DNA of 64,000 nucleotides from contig CAYPSO010000003.1 of NCBI GenBank assembly GCA_964413275.1, positions 23,539 through 87,538 of the forward strand, given 5' to 3'. The position numbers were made by a program, and so were the translations under genes. This DNA is from JAABRE01 sp964413275. GTDB taxonomy: Bacteria; Cyanobacteriota; Cyanobacteriia; Cyanobacteriales; JAABRE01. The notes under the pieces are model-generated. The model searched no databases and was not told the origin of the DNA. It worked only from the letters and a program-made list of their open reading frames with translations. Positions within the stretch are counted from its first letter, which is position 1, and every line of letters starts with the position of its first letter. Of the stretch, positions 42,114 through 51,064 are shown in pieces.

Positions 42114-43810
42114 TGACCAGTGCCTATGTTTTAATTGCTGCTATTTTACTTTTAGGGGGATTACTTGCGACCCTAGGCGATCGTCTAGGTAGTAGGGTGG
42201 GCAAAGCGAGATTGCGTTTGTTCAAACTTCGTCCCCGTCAAACTGCTGTAGTGATTACGGTGGTAACTGGTGTTTTAATTTCTGCATCTAGTTTGGTAAT
42301 TTTATTTTCTTTAAGTGAATCCCTACGTCAAGGAGTTTTTCAATTAGATGATATTCTGAAAAGACGCCGTCAGGTAGAGGCAGAATTAGCAGAAGTTACC
42401 GAACAAAAAAAACTGGTAGAAGATGAATTATTAAAAGCAACGGAAAAACAAAAAGTAGTTAACCAACTTTTAAGTAATATTAATAATAAATTCCAAACTG
42501 CACAACAAGAATTAAATGAAGTATCTAATCAGGCAAAAACCTTAGATACTGAGGTAAAAAAATTAGTTACAGAACGTAATGAATTACAACAATTACGCAA
42601 TCAATTAAAAACCCAAATTAGTCAACTACAAACACAATCAGAACAATTACGTACTCGTATTGGAGAATTACAAAATCAAGTTTCAACTCAAAATAAAGAA
42701 TTATTAGAAAAAGAACAAATCATTAGCAGTAAGGATAAGTTAATCTCAGAAAGAGAACAAAGTATCCTAGAGAAAGAACAACAAATTGTTGAAAAACAAA
42801 AAACTATTACAAATCAAGAGCAATCTATTAGTAATCAGGAAAAAACTATTCAAGAAAAAGAAAAATTAATAGCCCAAAAAGAGCAAGAAATCACAAACCA
42901 AGAAATCAGTCTGAAAAACCTTGAAGAAAAATCGGTAGTTTTAGAAACAGAAATAGAAAACAGAGATACAATTATTAGTGAATTAGATACAAAAATTAAT
43001 TCCAAAGACCAAGAATTACAAGAAAAAGAAGCTAGTCTTCAAGAATTACAAAATCAACTAGAGTTTTTTAAGCAAGAAGTTGCTGTTTTAGAGCAGTATT
43101 ATCAAAATTATCAAGTCTTACGTCAAGGTAATCTAGCTCTTTTACGAGGTCAAGTTTTAGCTTCGGCATCAGTAAGAATTGTCAATCCCAATGTAGTCAA
43201 TCAAGCCATAGATCAATTATTAAGTCAGGCTAATAAAAATGCGATTAAAGCAACTCGGCCTTTGAATATAGAAAATCTGAATAATAGAGTAGTACAAATT
43301 ACTAATTCCCAAGTTCAACAATTAGTCGATCAAATAAAAGATGGTCAAGATTATGTAGTACGTATTCTTTCGGCCGGCAATTACGTTCAAGGAGAAAATC
43401 AAATTAGGGTTTTTGCTGATGTTGCTCCTAATCAGTTGGTTTATGAAAAGCAAGAAATGATTGCTACAGTATCTATTGATTCTGATACAATTGTACCAGA
43501 AGAATTAGATCAAAAATTAGATTTATTGTTAGCTGCTACTAAATTTAGAGCTCGTCGTGCTGGAATTTTAGGGGATATTCAAGTAGAAGATGGAAGTTTA
43601 ATAAATTTAATTAATTTTATGGAAAGTTTAAAAAAATCTGTAAAACCAGTTAATGAAATTAAAGCTATTGCTTCGGAAACAACTTTTACGGCTGGGCCTT
43701 TGAGATTGCGTTTAGTTGCTTTAAATAATGGTGTAGTGATTAATAGTACCTCTAATTTTCCTTCCTTAAATGATGAATCCCCTGTTAATCTTCCTAATAT
43801 TTTAAATTAA
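42113..43810 (+). CDS. DUF3084 coiled-coil membrane protein
   Basis: 565 residues. Two membrane helices at the N-terminus (YVLIAAILLLGGLLATLGD and TAVVITVVTGVLISASSLVI) are followed by ~270 residues of heptad coiled coil (QAKTLDTEVKKLVTERNELQ, repeats of EKEQ(S/Q)I), then a globular C-terminal domain of ~220 residues (QGNLALLRGQVLASASVRIV, ATKFRARRAGILGDIQVEDG). The family is characteristic of cyanobacteria and often neighbours ntcA or YqgF-like genes. Molecular role unknown. It begins on the last base of the ntcA stop. Confidence 0.88.
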   Translation: MTSAYVLIAAILLLGGLLATLGDRLGSRVGKARLRLFKLRPRQTAVVITVVTGVLISASSLVILFSLSESLRQGVFQLDDILKRRRQVEAELAEVTEQKKLVEDELLKATEKQKVVNQLLSNINNKFQTAQQELNEVSNQAKTLDTEVKKLVTERNELQQLRNQLKTQISQLQTQSEQLRTRIGELQNQVSTQNKELLEKEQIISSKDKLISEREQSILEKEQQIVEKQKTITNQEQSISNQEKTIQEKEKLIAQKEQEITNQEISLKNLEEKSVVLETEIENRDTIISELDTKINSKDQELQEKEASLQELQNQLEFFKQEVAVLEQYYQNYQVLRQGNLALLRGQVLASASVRIVNPNVVNQAIDQLLSQANKNAIKATRPLNIENLNNRVVQITNSQVQQLVDQIKDGQDYVVRILSAGNYVQGENQIRVFADVAPNQLVYEKQEMIATVSIDSDTIVPEELDQKLDLLLAATKFRARRAGILGDIQVEDGSLINLINFMESLKKSVKPVNEIKAIASETTFTAGPLRLRLVALNNGVVINSTSNFPSLNDESPVNLPNILN

Positions 43811-43812
43811 TT

Positions 43813-44211
43813 ATGTTTTTAGGTTTCGATCCGGGTAAAGATAAATGTGGTGTTGCTATTTTGGATCAAAATTGTAAGTTGAAATATCATGAGGTGATAG
43901 CTTCAGAAAAGGCGATCGCTACTATTAATAATTTATGCCAAAAATATCCCATTGAAAAAATAATTATGGGCGATCAAACTACTTCAAAAACTTGGAAACA
44001 AAAACTAGACACTGAGTTAATTGTTCATAAGCCCATTATTATGGTAAACGAAAAAAATAGCACTTTAGAAGCCCGCGATCGCTATTGGCAAATGTATCCA
44101 CCAAAAGGTTTTCAGCGTTTAATTCCCCAAGGAATGCGCCTTCCCCCTCGTCCAGTTGATGATATTGTTGCTATCCTTCTCATTGAAAGATATGTAGGGT
44201 TTGCTCAATAA
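43813..44211 (+). CDS. YqgF/RuvC-like nuclease-fold protein
   Basis: 132 residues of the RNase H-like fold: FLGFDPGKDKCGVAILD holds the first acidic residue, IEKIIMGDQTT the middle strand, and PRPVDDIVAILLIERY a late acidic pair. Family members are annotated as pre-16S rRNA-processing nucleases or Holliday-junction-resolvase-like. This short form differs from the canonical RuvX/YqgF that is usually present elsewhere in the genome. It is third in the ntcA-DUF3084 operon, 2 nt after DUF3084, and followed by a strong hairpin. Confidence 0.75.
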   Translation: MFLGFDPGKDKCGVAILDQNCKLKYHEVIASEKAIATINNLCQKYPIEKIIMGDQTTSKTWKQKLDTELIVHKPIIMVNEKNSTLEARDRYWQMYPPKGFQRLIPQGMRLPPRPVDDIVAILLIERYVGFAQ

Positions 44212-44216
44212 GCGGA

Positions 44217-44254
44217 TGCGCGTATTCTGAGGTCTCTTCAGAATACTAACGCGC
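44217..44254 (+). terminator. Hairpin after the ntcA operon
   Basis: GTATTCTGA (44222-44230) pairs perfectly with TCAGAATAC across 7 nt, and outer GCGC arms extend the stem after a small bulge. It stands directly downstream of the third gene of the operon. No T run follows, so termination strength is uncertain. Confidence 0.5.
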
Positions 44255-44279
44255 ACCAAGCGTTGGCGGGTTAGAGTAG

Positions 44280-44383
44280 TGGACTGTTTCAACTAAAATA
44301 GGGCAATAGAATTTTGATTGTCTTTATGATTTGGTGGGCATTGCCCACCCTACATAATGCACACTTTTAACTGAAACAGTCCA
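44280..44383 (+). mobile_element. MITE (deletion derivative of the 39.2-kb transposable element)
   Basis: Terminal inverted repeats GGACTGTTTCAACTAAAA (44281-44298) and TTTTAACTGAAACAGTCC (44365-44382) match at 16 of 18 positions. The inside, from AGAATTTTGATTGTC to the right end, reproduces the transposase 3' end and right terminus at 39217-39295 in inverse orientation, including NFDCLYDLVGIAHPT and a stop. The left ~15 nt after the first terminal repeat are different. It is therefore an internally deleted, non-autonomous copy of about 104 nt. Confidence 0.8.
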
Positions 44384-44487
44384 GTAGTAGTAGTGGGCTG
44401 ACACATCTTAAATTATGCTTTAGATTTTTGGATTTGATTTAGATTTAACTTGGGTGGAGATTATTCACCCAAGGTTGAAATGAAACT

Positions 44488-44772
44488 TTAAACTGAAGCT
44501 TGACGGGCTTGTTTAACCATACCAATTAAAGTTTGGTGGGCATCTTCAGAATCTTTTAAAATATGGTCAAAAACAATGCGAATATCTTGAGATTCTCCCT
44601 TAATAACAGAAGTTAAATTCATTCCTTCAGAATCGATGGAAACCATTTTTGCCGACTCAGAATCGGGAGCATTACCAAAAACTTTGGCATAAAGCACAAT
44701 AGCTTCACTGTGATCCTCATTCATGTGTTTACAAATGCGATCACTTATAGCAGGAGTAATTACATCAGCCAT
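44488..44772 (-). CDS. DUF2470 domain protein
   Basis: 94 residues consisting of one DUF2470 domain (ISDRICKHMNEDHSEAIVLYAKVFG...GMNLT). This domain is usually fused to the C-terminus of haem-binding pyridoxamine-oxidase-like proteins (HugZ type, GluTRBP in plants); here it stands alone. The HMNEDHxEAxxxY core with its two histidines is intact. A haem-related role is inferred from its fusion partners. It ends an operon-like row after cobK (5 nt apart). Confidence 0.88.
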   Translation of the reverse strand: MADVITPAISDRICKHMNEDHSEAIVLYAKVFGNAPDSESAKMVSIDSEGMNLTSVIKGESQDIRIVFDHILKDSEDAHQTLIGMVKQARQASV

Positions 44773-44777
44773 ATTTT

Positions 44778-45551
44778 TTAATTAATATTTTCCAAACAAT
44801 AACGACAAAATGATAACACGGACTCTAGATTACTCGTTTGTTGGGGATAAGTAATAGGCGGTCGAGAAATCACTATCAAAGGAATCTTTAATTCCTGAGC
44901 TAAAACTCGTTTAATCTCCTCTCCTCCCGCTTTTCCAGAGGCTTTAGTCACCACCGTCGTAATTTGCCATTGTTGCCATAAAGCTCGTTCTAAAGCAAGG
45001 TTAACAGGAGGACGAAAAGCAATAATTCTGTCTGGAGTAAAACCCGCTTCTAAAGCCCCTTGTAAAGAATTAAGATGAGGAAGAATGCGAGTAAATAAGG
45101 TGGCGTGGGCTTGCCACGATTTAAACAGGGGTAAATTTTGATAACCGATAGTCAGTAAAACCCTTTGGTTGAGAAGATAGTCACCTTTAAGCAAAGTAGA
45201 AAAATTATCTAACTCTAGGACTTGCTCCCTAGTAACTTGAGGAAGTTTAGGGCGTTCGTAACGCAAATAAGAAATATTATTATTAATAGTAGCTGCGATC
45301 GCATTTTGAGAAATTGCCACCGCATAGGGATGAGATGCGTCAACAACAGCCCTAATTTGGTATTTTTCTAAAAAAAAGCTGATTTGCTCTAAATCCATCT
45401 TACCTATTACAATCTTCACAAGAGGTGTATTAGGATAAAGAGCTTGAGCTTCTGGAGTGGTCACTGTTACAATTAAAGACAATTGTGCCTTTACTAATAA
45501 ATTAGCAAGGGCAACACTGTCGCTAGTACCACCAATTAACCAAATTGTCAC
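44778..45551 (-). CDS. cobK: Precorrin-6A (cobalt-precorrin-6A) reductase
   Basis: NADPH-dependent reduction of (cobalt-)precorrin-6A in cobalamin synthesis. It starts IWLIGGTSDSVALANLL, with the dinucleotide-binding GGTSD, and has VDASHPYAVAISQNA (conserved DASHPYA), TILFTRILP-type and TKASGKAGGEEIK (conserved K(N/A)SG) segments. The frame could be extended to a TTG at 45617, but that would overlap the upstream small gene. GTG at 45549-45551 gives 257 residues, the normal length, and clears the overlap. Other cobalamin genes are not in this window. Confidence 0.9.
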   Translation of the reverse strand: MTIWLIGGTSDSVALANLLVKAQLSLIVTVTTPEAQALYPNTPLVKIVIGKMDLEQISFFLEKYQIRAVVDASHPYAVAISQNAIAATINNNISYLRYERPKLPQVTREQVLELDNFSTLLKGDYLLNQRVLLTIGYQNLPLFKSWQAHATLFTRILPHLNSLQGALEAGFTPDRIIAFRPPVNLALERALWQQWQITTVVTKASGKAGGEEIKRVLAQELKIPLIVISRPPITYPQQTSNLESVLSFCRYCLENIN

Positions 45552-45561
45552 AGTATTAATT

Positions 45562-45756
45562 TCATTTTCCCTTAAGAGCTTTTTGGAAATTTTGACGATA
45601 AGGCTTATTGATGACAAATAATACTGGCCACATTAGGGAAAGAATCAAGCGATTGGGTAAATCACGGTTAAAATTGGTACGATTAAAACCATTCCAAAAC
45701 TTCCAAATTCCAAAAATATAGCCGACGAAAATAATCAGAGATAATAATTTGATCAT
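45562..45756 (-). CDS. Small conserved membrane protein
   Basis: 64 residues with one clear N-terminal membrane helix (LLSLIIFVGYIFGIWKFW) and a second hydrophobic stretch (LILSLMWPVLFVIN), then a basic tail (YRQNFQKALKGK). The pattern looks like a small cyanobacterial membrane protein but I cannot name it. It lies 10 nt upstream of the cobK start on the same strand, probably in one transcript. No function is inferred. Confidence 0.6.
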   Translation of the reverse strand: MIKLLSLIIFVGYIFGIWKFWNGFNRTNFNRDLPNRLILSLMWPVLFVINKPYRQNFQKALKGK

Positions 45757-45913
45757 AAACAGTCACCTAAAGGACAATAGTTACTAAAGTGAGTCAATAC
45801 TCATTATCTTAAGTGTAGTGAATAAAAGTTGAACTTATATATGACTCACTCTACTATTTTAGAGATTTAACAGGGAAGACAAGGAGGAAAAAGGTAATAA
45901 CTAATAGGTAACA

Positions 45914-45962
45914 GTTAAAAGTTAACCGCTAAAAGCTAATCGCTAACCGCTAACCGCTATTC
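45914..45962 (+). repeat. Short tandem heptamer array
   Basis: Seven consecutive 7-nt units of the G(C/T)TAxxx type (GTTAAAA, GTTAACC, GCTAAAA, GCTAATC, GCTAACC twice, GCTATTC). It belongs to the same family as the array at 24994-25098. Less regular pieces occur at about 20036-20070, 48580-48612 and 49195-49228. Confidence 0.8.
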
Positions 45963-46047
45963 CCTTTAATAAATTTGAACAATGATACCAGACAAGCAAC
46001 TATTAAAATTGTATAAATTAAAATTAACTAAAATATAAGGAGAAATT

Positions 46048-48567
46048 ATGCGTGCAGTGCTAATGGCAGGGGGCTCAGGAACTAGATTACGTCCTTTAAC
46101 CTGCCATCTACCTAAACCAATGGTACATATATTAAATAAACCCATAGCAGAACATATTATCAATTTATTAAAACGACACAATATTAGAGAAATAATAGCT
46201 ACCTTGCACTATTTACCAGATGTAATGAGAGATTACTTTCAAGATGGTAATAAATTTGGCGTACAGATGACCTATGCTGTAGAAGAAGAGCAACCATTAG
46301 GTACAGCAGGTTGTGTCAAAAATGTTGAAGAATTATTAGATGATACTTTTTTAGTAATTAGTGGTGATAGTATTACTGATTTTGATTTGAGTGCGGCCAT
46401 TGCTTTTCATCAAGAAAAAAAAGCTAAAGCAACTTTAGTATTAACCAGAGTTCCCAATCCAGTGGAATTTGGCGTAGTAATTACTGACAAACAGCAACGC
46501 ATTACTCGTTTTTTAGAAAAACCTTCCACTAGCGAAATTTTCTCCGATACTGTAAACACAGGAATTTATATCCTTGAACCAGAAGTTCTAAAATACTTAC
46601 CAGAAAACCAAGAAAAAGATTTTTCCCAAGACTTATTTCCCTTATTACTCGCCAAAGATGAACCAATGTATGGTTTTATCGCCGAAGGTTATTGGTGCGA
46701 TGTAGGCCATTTAGAAGCCTATAGAGAAGCGCAATATGATGCTTTAGAGGGTAAAGTTCTGGTGGATTTCTCCTATGAAGAAAAATCTCCTAGAGTTTGG
46801 GTAGGAAAAAATACTTATATTGAGCCAAGTGCGAAATTAGAACCTCCCATTGTGATTGGCGATAATTCTCGTATTGGGCCTCGTGCCAACTTAGAAGCGG
46901 GAACAATAATCGGTGATAATGTTACCATTGGTGCCGATGCAGATTTAAAACGTCCCATAATTTGGAATGGGGCAATGATTGGAGAAGATGTGCATTTAGC
47001 CGCTTGTGTTATTGGTAGAGGTGTAAGAATTGACCGTCGAGCGCATATATTAGAAGGGGCTATTGTTGGGCAATTATCCACCGTAGGTGAAGAAGCCCAA
47101 ATTAATTCTAATGTTAGGGTTTGGCCTAGTAAAAAAATTGAATCAGGAGCAATTTTAAATATTAATTTGATTTGGGGAAATACGGCTCAAAGGAATTTAT
47201 TTGGACAAAGAGGGGTTACGGGTTTAGCAAACATTGATATTACTCCAGAATTTGCCGTTAAACTAGGTGCAGCCTATGGTTCAACCTTAAAACTTAACGA
47301 TCAGGTATTGGTATCACGGGATCAACGCAATGTTTCTCGCATGGTCAGTCGCTCCCTCATTTCTGGTTTAATGTCAGCCGGGGTAAATGTTCAAAATCTT
47401 GACTCAACTGCTATTCCTATTTCTCGAACTGTGGCCGCTAGTCTAGATGTTGCCGGTGCTATTCATGTCAGATTACATCCAGATCGTCCTGATCATATCT
47501 TAATCGAATTTTTAGATAAGCAAGGCATCAATATTTCTAAAGCTAAAGAGAAAAAAATTGAGGGGACTTATTTTAAAGAAGATTTACGTCGGGTATCCAC
47601 CACCGAAATTGGTAATATATCCTCCTATGCTTCTCAGGTGCTTGATGTTTATACTGACAGCTTTGAAAAACATCTGAATGTGGAAGCCTTGCGCAATAGT
47701 CGCTCTAAAATTGTAATTGATTATGTCTATGCCGTTTCTGGGGCAATTTTACCCCAATTATTGGCTAAATTTGATTGTGATGCGGTGGTTTTAAATGCGA
47801 GTTTAACTCAAAATTCCTTATCCACAGAAGCAAAAGAAGATTTATTAATCCAATTAGGTCATGTGGTGGAAGCTTTAAAAGCTAATTTAGGTGTCCAAGT
47901 ATCGGCTAATGGGGAACAATTAATTTTAGTGGATGAGTCTGGTTCAGCCATTCGTGGCGAAGAATTAACAGCTTTAATGGTCAATACCATTATGACTTCT
48001 CATCCCAGAAGTACGGTTGTTGTACCAGTTAATGTTTCCTCTGCCGTAGAACAAATTGCCCGTCGTCATGATGGCAAAGTAGTTCGGACTAAGGTTAATC
48101 CTACCGCTTTGATGGAGGCATCTCAAAATAGTAATGTTGTTTTAGGTGGTAGTGGGGATATGGGTTTTATTTTTCCCGAACTTCACCCCGGTTTTGATGC
48201 CATGTTTACCATTGCTAAATTAATTGAAATGCTAACTATTCAAGAGCGGTCTTTAGCACAAATTAGAAATGATTTACCAAAAGTTTATCATAAGTCTTAT
48301 ACTATGCGTTGTCCTTGGACGGTTAAAGGTGCTTTAATGCGTCATTTATTTGAAACTAATCCCACTGAAAACTTAGAATTGATTGATGGGGTGAAAATTG
48401 TCGATCGCCATAGCGATAATTGGACTTTAATTTTACCAGATGCAGGGGAAGCTTTAGTACATATATATGCTAATAGTGACGATCGCCAGTGGGTTGATAA
48501 TTCCCTTCGGGAATATCGTCAACGAGTGCAAGATTTCATCGATCTCGAACAAGGAATGGTAATTTAA
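46048..48567 (+). CDS. Mannose-1-phosphate guanylyltransferase-type protein with degenerate phosphomannomutase domain
   Basis: 839 residues. The N-terminal ~240 form a sugar-nucleotide transferase (LMAGGSGTRLRPLT, PKPMVHILNKP). Residues ~250-370 form hexapeptide left-handed beta-helix repeats (VIGDNSRIGPRANLEAGTII). The C-terminal ~460 have the phosphomannomutase fold, but the phosphoserine loop TASHNP is replaced by GAIHVRLHPDRPD and the metal loop DGDxDR by VLGGSGDMGF. The mutase half is thus probably inactive and regulatory. The protein feeds GDP-mannose or a related sugar nucleotide into polysaccharides. The start is supported by AAGGAG 6 nt upstream. Similar three-part proteins are standard in cyanobacteria. 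Confidence 0.88.
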   Translation: MRAVLMAGGSGTRLRPLTCHLPKPMVHILNKPIAEHIINLLKRHNIREIIATLHYLPDVMRDYFQDGNKFGVQMTYAVEEEQPLGTAGCVKNVEELLDDTFLVISGDSITDFDLSAAIAFHQEKKAKATLVLTRVPNPVEFGVVITDKQQRITRFLEKPSTSEIFSDTVNTGIYILEPEVLKYLPENQEKDFSQDLFPLLLAKDEPMYGFIAEGYWCDVGHLEAYREAQYDALEGKVLVDFSYEEKSPRVWVGKNTYIEPSAKLEPPIVIGDNSRIGPRANLEAGTIIGDNVTIGADADLKRPIIWNGAMIGEDVHLAACVIGRGVRIDRRAHILEGAIVGQLSTVGEEAQINSNVRVWPSKKIESGAILNINLIWGNTAQRNLFGQRGVTGLANIDITPEFAVKLGAAYGSTLKLNDQVLVSRDQRNVSRMVSRSLISGLMSAGVNVQNLDSTAIPISRTVAASLDVAGAIHVRLHPDRPDHILIEFLDKQGINISKAKEKKIEGTYFKEDLRRVSTTEIGNISSYASQVLDVYTDSFEKHLNVEALRNSRSKIVIDYVYAVSGAILPQLLAKFDCDAVVLNASLTQNSLSTEAKEDLLIQLGHVVEALKANLGVQVSANGEQLILVDESGSAIRGEELTALMVNTIMTSHPRSTVVVPVNVSSAVEQIARRHDGKVVRTKVNPTALMEASQNSNVVLGGSGDMGFIFPELHPGFDAMFTIAKLIEMLTIQERSLAQIRNDLPKVYHKSYTMRCPWTVKGALMRHLFETNPTENLELIDGVKIVDRHSDNWTLILPDAGEALVHIYANSDDRQWVDNSLREYRQRVQDFIDLEQGMVI

Positions 48568-48686
48568 TTTTAGTTTGTGATTAGCGATTAGCGATTAGCT
48601 TTTAGCTTTTTCTCCTCTGCCTCCTGCCAATCCCATTATCAAGTATAATTGTTTTATAAGCCAAGTTAAAAGGAGTATGATTAAAA

Positions 48687-49166
48687 ATGAACACCTGTAT
48701 TTTAATGGCTAAAATACTTACGAATCCTGAATTACGTTATACCCAAGATAGTCAATTACCCATCGCTCAAATGTTAATAGAATTTGCGGGAGTTGCTCCT
48801 AACGATCCTCCTTCGAGGGTAAAAGCAGTTGGTTGGGGCAATTTAGCCACAGAAATTCAGCAAACTTATCACGAAGGCGAACAAGTAATTCTTCAAGGCC
48901 GTTTAAAGATGAATACCATCGATCGCCAAGAAGGATTTAAGGAAAAAAGGGCAGAATTAACAATATCTCATATTTATAAAGTAGGGGATATTACCAAGAC
49001 ATCATCAACGGAAAATACTTTTACTCAAGACAGTAATAATAACACCAATAATGTTGTATCACTTAATGCTAATTCTAATTCTCAAGATTCTGAAACCAAT
49101 AACCATTATCAAGAAATGGAAAATGAAGGAATCAAGGGAAATGATTTAGACGATATTCCTTTTTAA
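48687..49166 (+). CDS. ssb: Single-stranded DNA-binding protein
   Basis: 159 residues. The N-terminal ~105 form an OB fold (NTCILMAKILTNPELRYTQD, IEFAG...KAVGWGNLATEIQQTYHEGE, VILQGRLKM). A low-complexity Asn/Ser/Gln-rich linker follows, and the protein ends in the acidic tip DLDDIPF that recruits replication and repair partners. It is shorter than most bacterial SSBs in the core but complete. AGGAG lies ~13 nt before the ATG. Confidence 0.9.
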   Translation: MNTCILMAKILTNPELRYTQDSQLPIAQMLIEFAGVAPNDPPSRVKAVGWGNLATEIQQTYHEGEQVILQGRLKMNTIDRQEGFKEKRAELTISHIYKVGDITKTSSTENTFTQDSNNNTNNVVSLNANSNSQDSETNNHYQEMENEGIKGNDLDDIPF

Positions 49167-49369
49167 AAATATGTAAGCATTTGTCCCCTCAGCAATTAGC
49201 TATAAGTTAATTGCTGATTACTGATTACTTAAGACTGATAGTTTTGATTCAAAAAAATTTAAACATTTTTTAGTATTTAATTAGATAAGCAATTTCTTTT
49301 TTTAGAGTAAAATACACTTCAATAACTAATAAGAAATAAAAACTTATCGAAGTATAAGTAAGTAACAAT

Positions 49370-50533
49370 ATGAAACTAACGGCAAGAGTGGGTGAAGTAA
49401 AACCTTCTGTAACTTTAGCTATATCTGCTCAAGCAAAAGCGATGAAAGCAGAAGGAATTGATGTATGCAGTTTTAGTGCCGGTGAACCAGATTTTGACAC
49501 ACCAAATCACATTAAAGATGCAGCTAAACTAGCCCTAGATCAAGGTAAAACTAAATATGGAGCGGCTGCGGGAGAACCAAAATTAAGGGAAGCTATAGCC
49601 CGTAAGTTAAGAAATGATAATAATCTTAATTATCAAGCAGAAAATGTCATTGTTACCAATGGTGGTAAACATTCTTTATTTAACTTAATGTTAGCTTTAA
49701 TAGAAGCAGGAGATGAGGTGATTATTCCTGCTCCCTATTGGCTTAGTTATCCTGAAATGGTTAAACTAGCTGAAGGTACACCTGTAATAGTTGAGACTAC
49801 GGCGGAAAATAATTATAGAATTACACCGGAACAATTATCTCAGGCGATTACACCTCAAACAAAGTTATTTGTTTTTAATTCTCCTTCTAACCCGACAGGC
49901 TCGGTTTATTCCCCAGAAGAAATTAAAGCTTTAGCTCAAGTTATAGTAAATAAGGATATTTGGGTAGTATCTGACGAAATTTATGAAAAAATTCTCTATG
50001 ATGGCGTTCAACATTTAAGTATGGGCGCATTAGGGGAAGATATATTTGCTAAAACGATAGTCAGTAACGGTTTTGCCAAAAGCTATTCCATGACAGGTTG
50101 GCGTGTTGGCTATATTGCTGGGCCTGTAGAATTAATCAAGGCGATGACTACTATACAAGGCCATAGCACCTCAAATGTTTGTACTTTTGCTCAATATGGT
50201 GCGATCGCAGCCTTAGAAAGTTCCCAAGAATGTGTTGTCACAATGCTTACGGCGTTTGCTGAAAGAAGAAAATTTATGCTAGAAAGAATTAAAGCAATGC
50301 CCAAGATTAGTTGTCCGATACCAGAGGGTGCTTTTTATGTATTTATTGATATTAGTAATACAGGATTAAAATCTCTGGAGTTTTGCCAAAAATTACTAGA
50401 ATCCTATCAAGTTGCTGCTATTCCGGGTATAGCTTTTGGTAATGATAATTGTATTCGTCTTTCCTATGCTACCGATATGACATCAATTAATAAAGGGATG
50501 GATCGCTTAGAAAAATTCCTGATTTCACTATAA
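49370..50533 (+). CDS. aspC: Aspartate aminotransferase (class I pyridoxal-phosphate enzyme)
   Basis: 387 residues. Transfers the amino group between aspartate and 2-oxoglutarate. The N-terminal ARVGEVKPSVTLAISAQAKAMKAEG and FSAGEPDFDTP match the bacterial/cyanobacterial subgroup Ib. The PLP-binding lysine is in SNGFAKSYSMTGWRVGY (about residue 235), and other cofactor contacts are NSPSNPTG and VSDEIYEKI. The C-terminal FVFID...RLSYATDM is normal. A perfect hairpin lies between it and the next gene. Confidence 0.93.
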   Translation: MKLTARVGEVKPSVTLAISAQAKAMKAEGIDVCSFSAGEPDFDTPNHIKDAAKLALDQGKTKYGAAAGEPKLREAIARKLRNDNNLNYQAENVIVTNGGKHSLFNLMLALIEAGDEVIIPAPYWLSYPEMVKLAEGTPVIVETTAENNYRITPEQLSQAITPQTKLFVFNSPSNPTGSVYSPEEIKALAQVIVNKDIWVVSDEIYEKILYDGVQHLSMGALGEDIFAKTIVSNGFAKSYSMTGWRVGYIAGPVELIKAMTTIQGHSTSNVCTFAQYGAIAALESSQECVVTMLTAFAERRKFMLERIKAMPKISCPIPEGAFYVFIDISNTGLKSLEFCQKLLESYQVAAIPGIAFGNDNCIRLSYATDMTSINKGMDRLEKFLISL

Positions 50534-50541
50534 TTATGGTG

Positions 50542-50561
50542 GGTGAGGTGTATTCCTCACC
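50542..50561 (+). terminator. Hairpin after aspC
   Basis: GGTGAGG (50542-50548) and CCTCACC (50555-50561) form a 7-bp perfect stem with a 6-nt loop. No clear T run follows, so it may only protect the 3' end. Confidence 0.5.
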
Positions 50562-50585
50562 TCATCAAACTAAAAATAAATAAAA

Positions 50586-51047
50586 ATGATTTATCAAAAA
50601 ATTCTTGTTCCTTTAGATCAAGCTGAAAATAGTGAAATAGTTTTTCAACGAGCCTTAGAAATAGCTACTCCCGAACAAACAACTTTAATGTTATTTCACT
50701 GTTTATCAATGGATGCGGGAGGAGTCTCACCTTATACTAATCTTTATGGTCAAGAATTAATTAGCTTTTCAACCTCCATCAGAAATCATTTAGATCAAGA
50801 AATTAAATCAGTGGAAGATTGGTTAAAAAACTATTCTGAAAAAGCCGATCAAAAAGGTATTAAATGTGAATATATGTGGAAAATAGGAGAGCCAAGTAGT
50901 TGGATTAGGGAAATTGCAGGGAGTTGGCCAGCAGATTTAATAGTAATAGGCAGAAGGGGTTTATCAGGATTAACAGAATTTTTTTTAGGCAGTGTTAGTA
51001 ATCATATAGTTCATCATGTTCACTGTTCAGTTTTAATCATTCAATAA
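50586..51047 (+). CDS. Universal stress protein (UspA family)
   Basis: 153 residues, one Usp domain. It starts YQKILVPLDQAENS. The ATP-binding signature G-x2-G-x9-G-S is in GRRGLSGLTEFFLGSVSNHI, followed by HCSVLIIQ, so it belongs to the nucleotide-binding group. Role: stress survival; targets unknown. It converges with the CHASE2 kinase gene. Confidence 0.92.
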   Translation: MIYQKILVPLDQAENSEIVFQRALEIATPEQTTLMLFHCLSMDAGGVSPYTNLYGQELISFSTSIRNHLDQEIKSVEDWLKNYSEKADQKGIKCEYMWKIGEPSSWIREIAGSWPADLIVIGRRGLSGLTEFFLGSVSNHIVHHVHCSVLIIQ

Positions 51048-51064
51048 TCAATTTGTTTAGGCTT

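Noticed and set aside
45552..45617. TTG start giving a 279-residue CobK
   Set aside because: It would overlap the upstream small membrane protein gene, and the added residues are unlike CobK; GTG at 45549-45551 is preferred.
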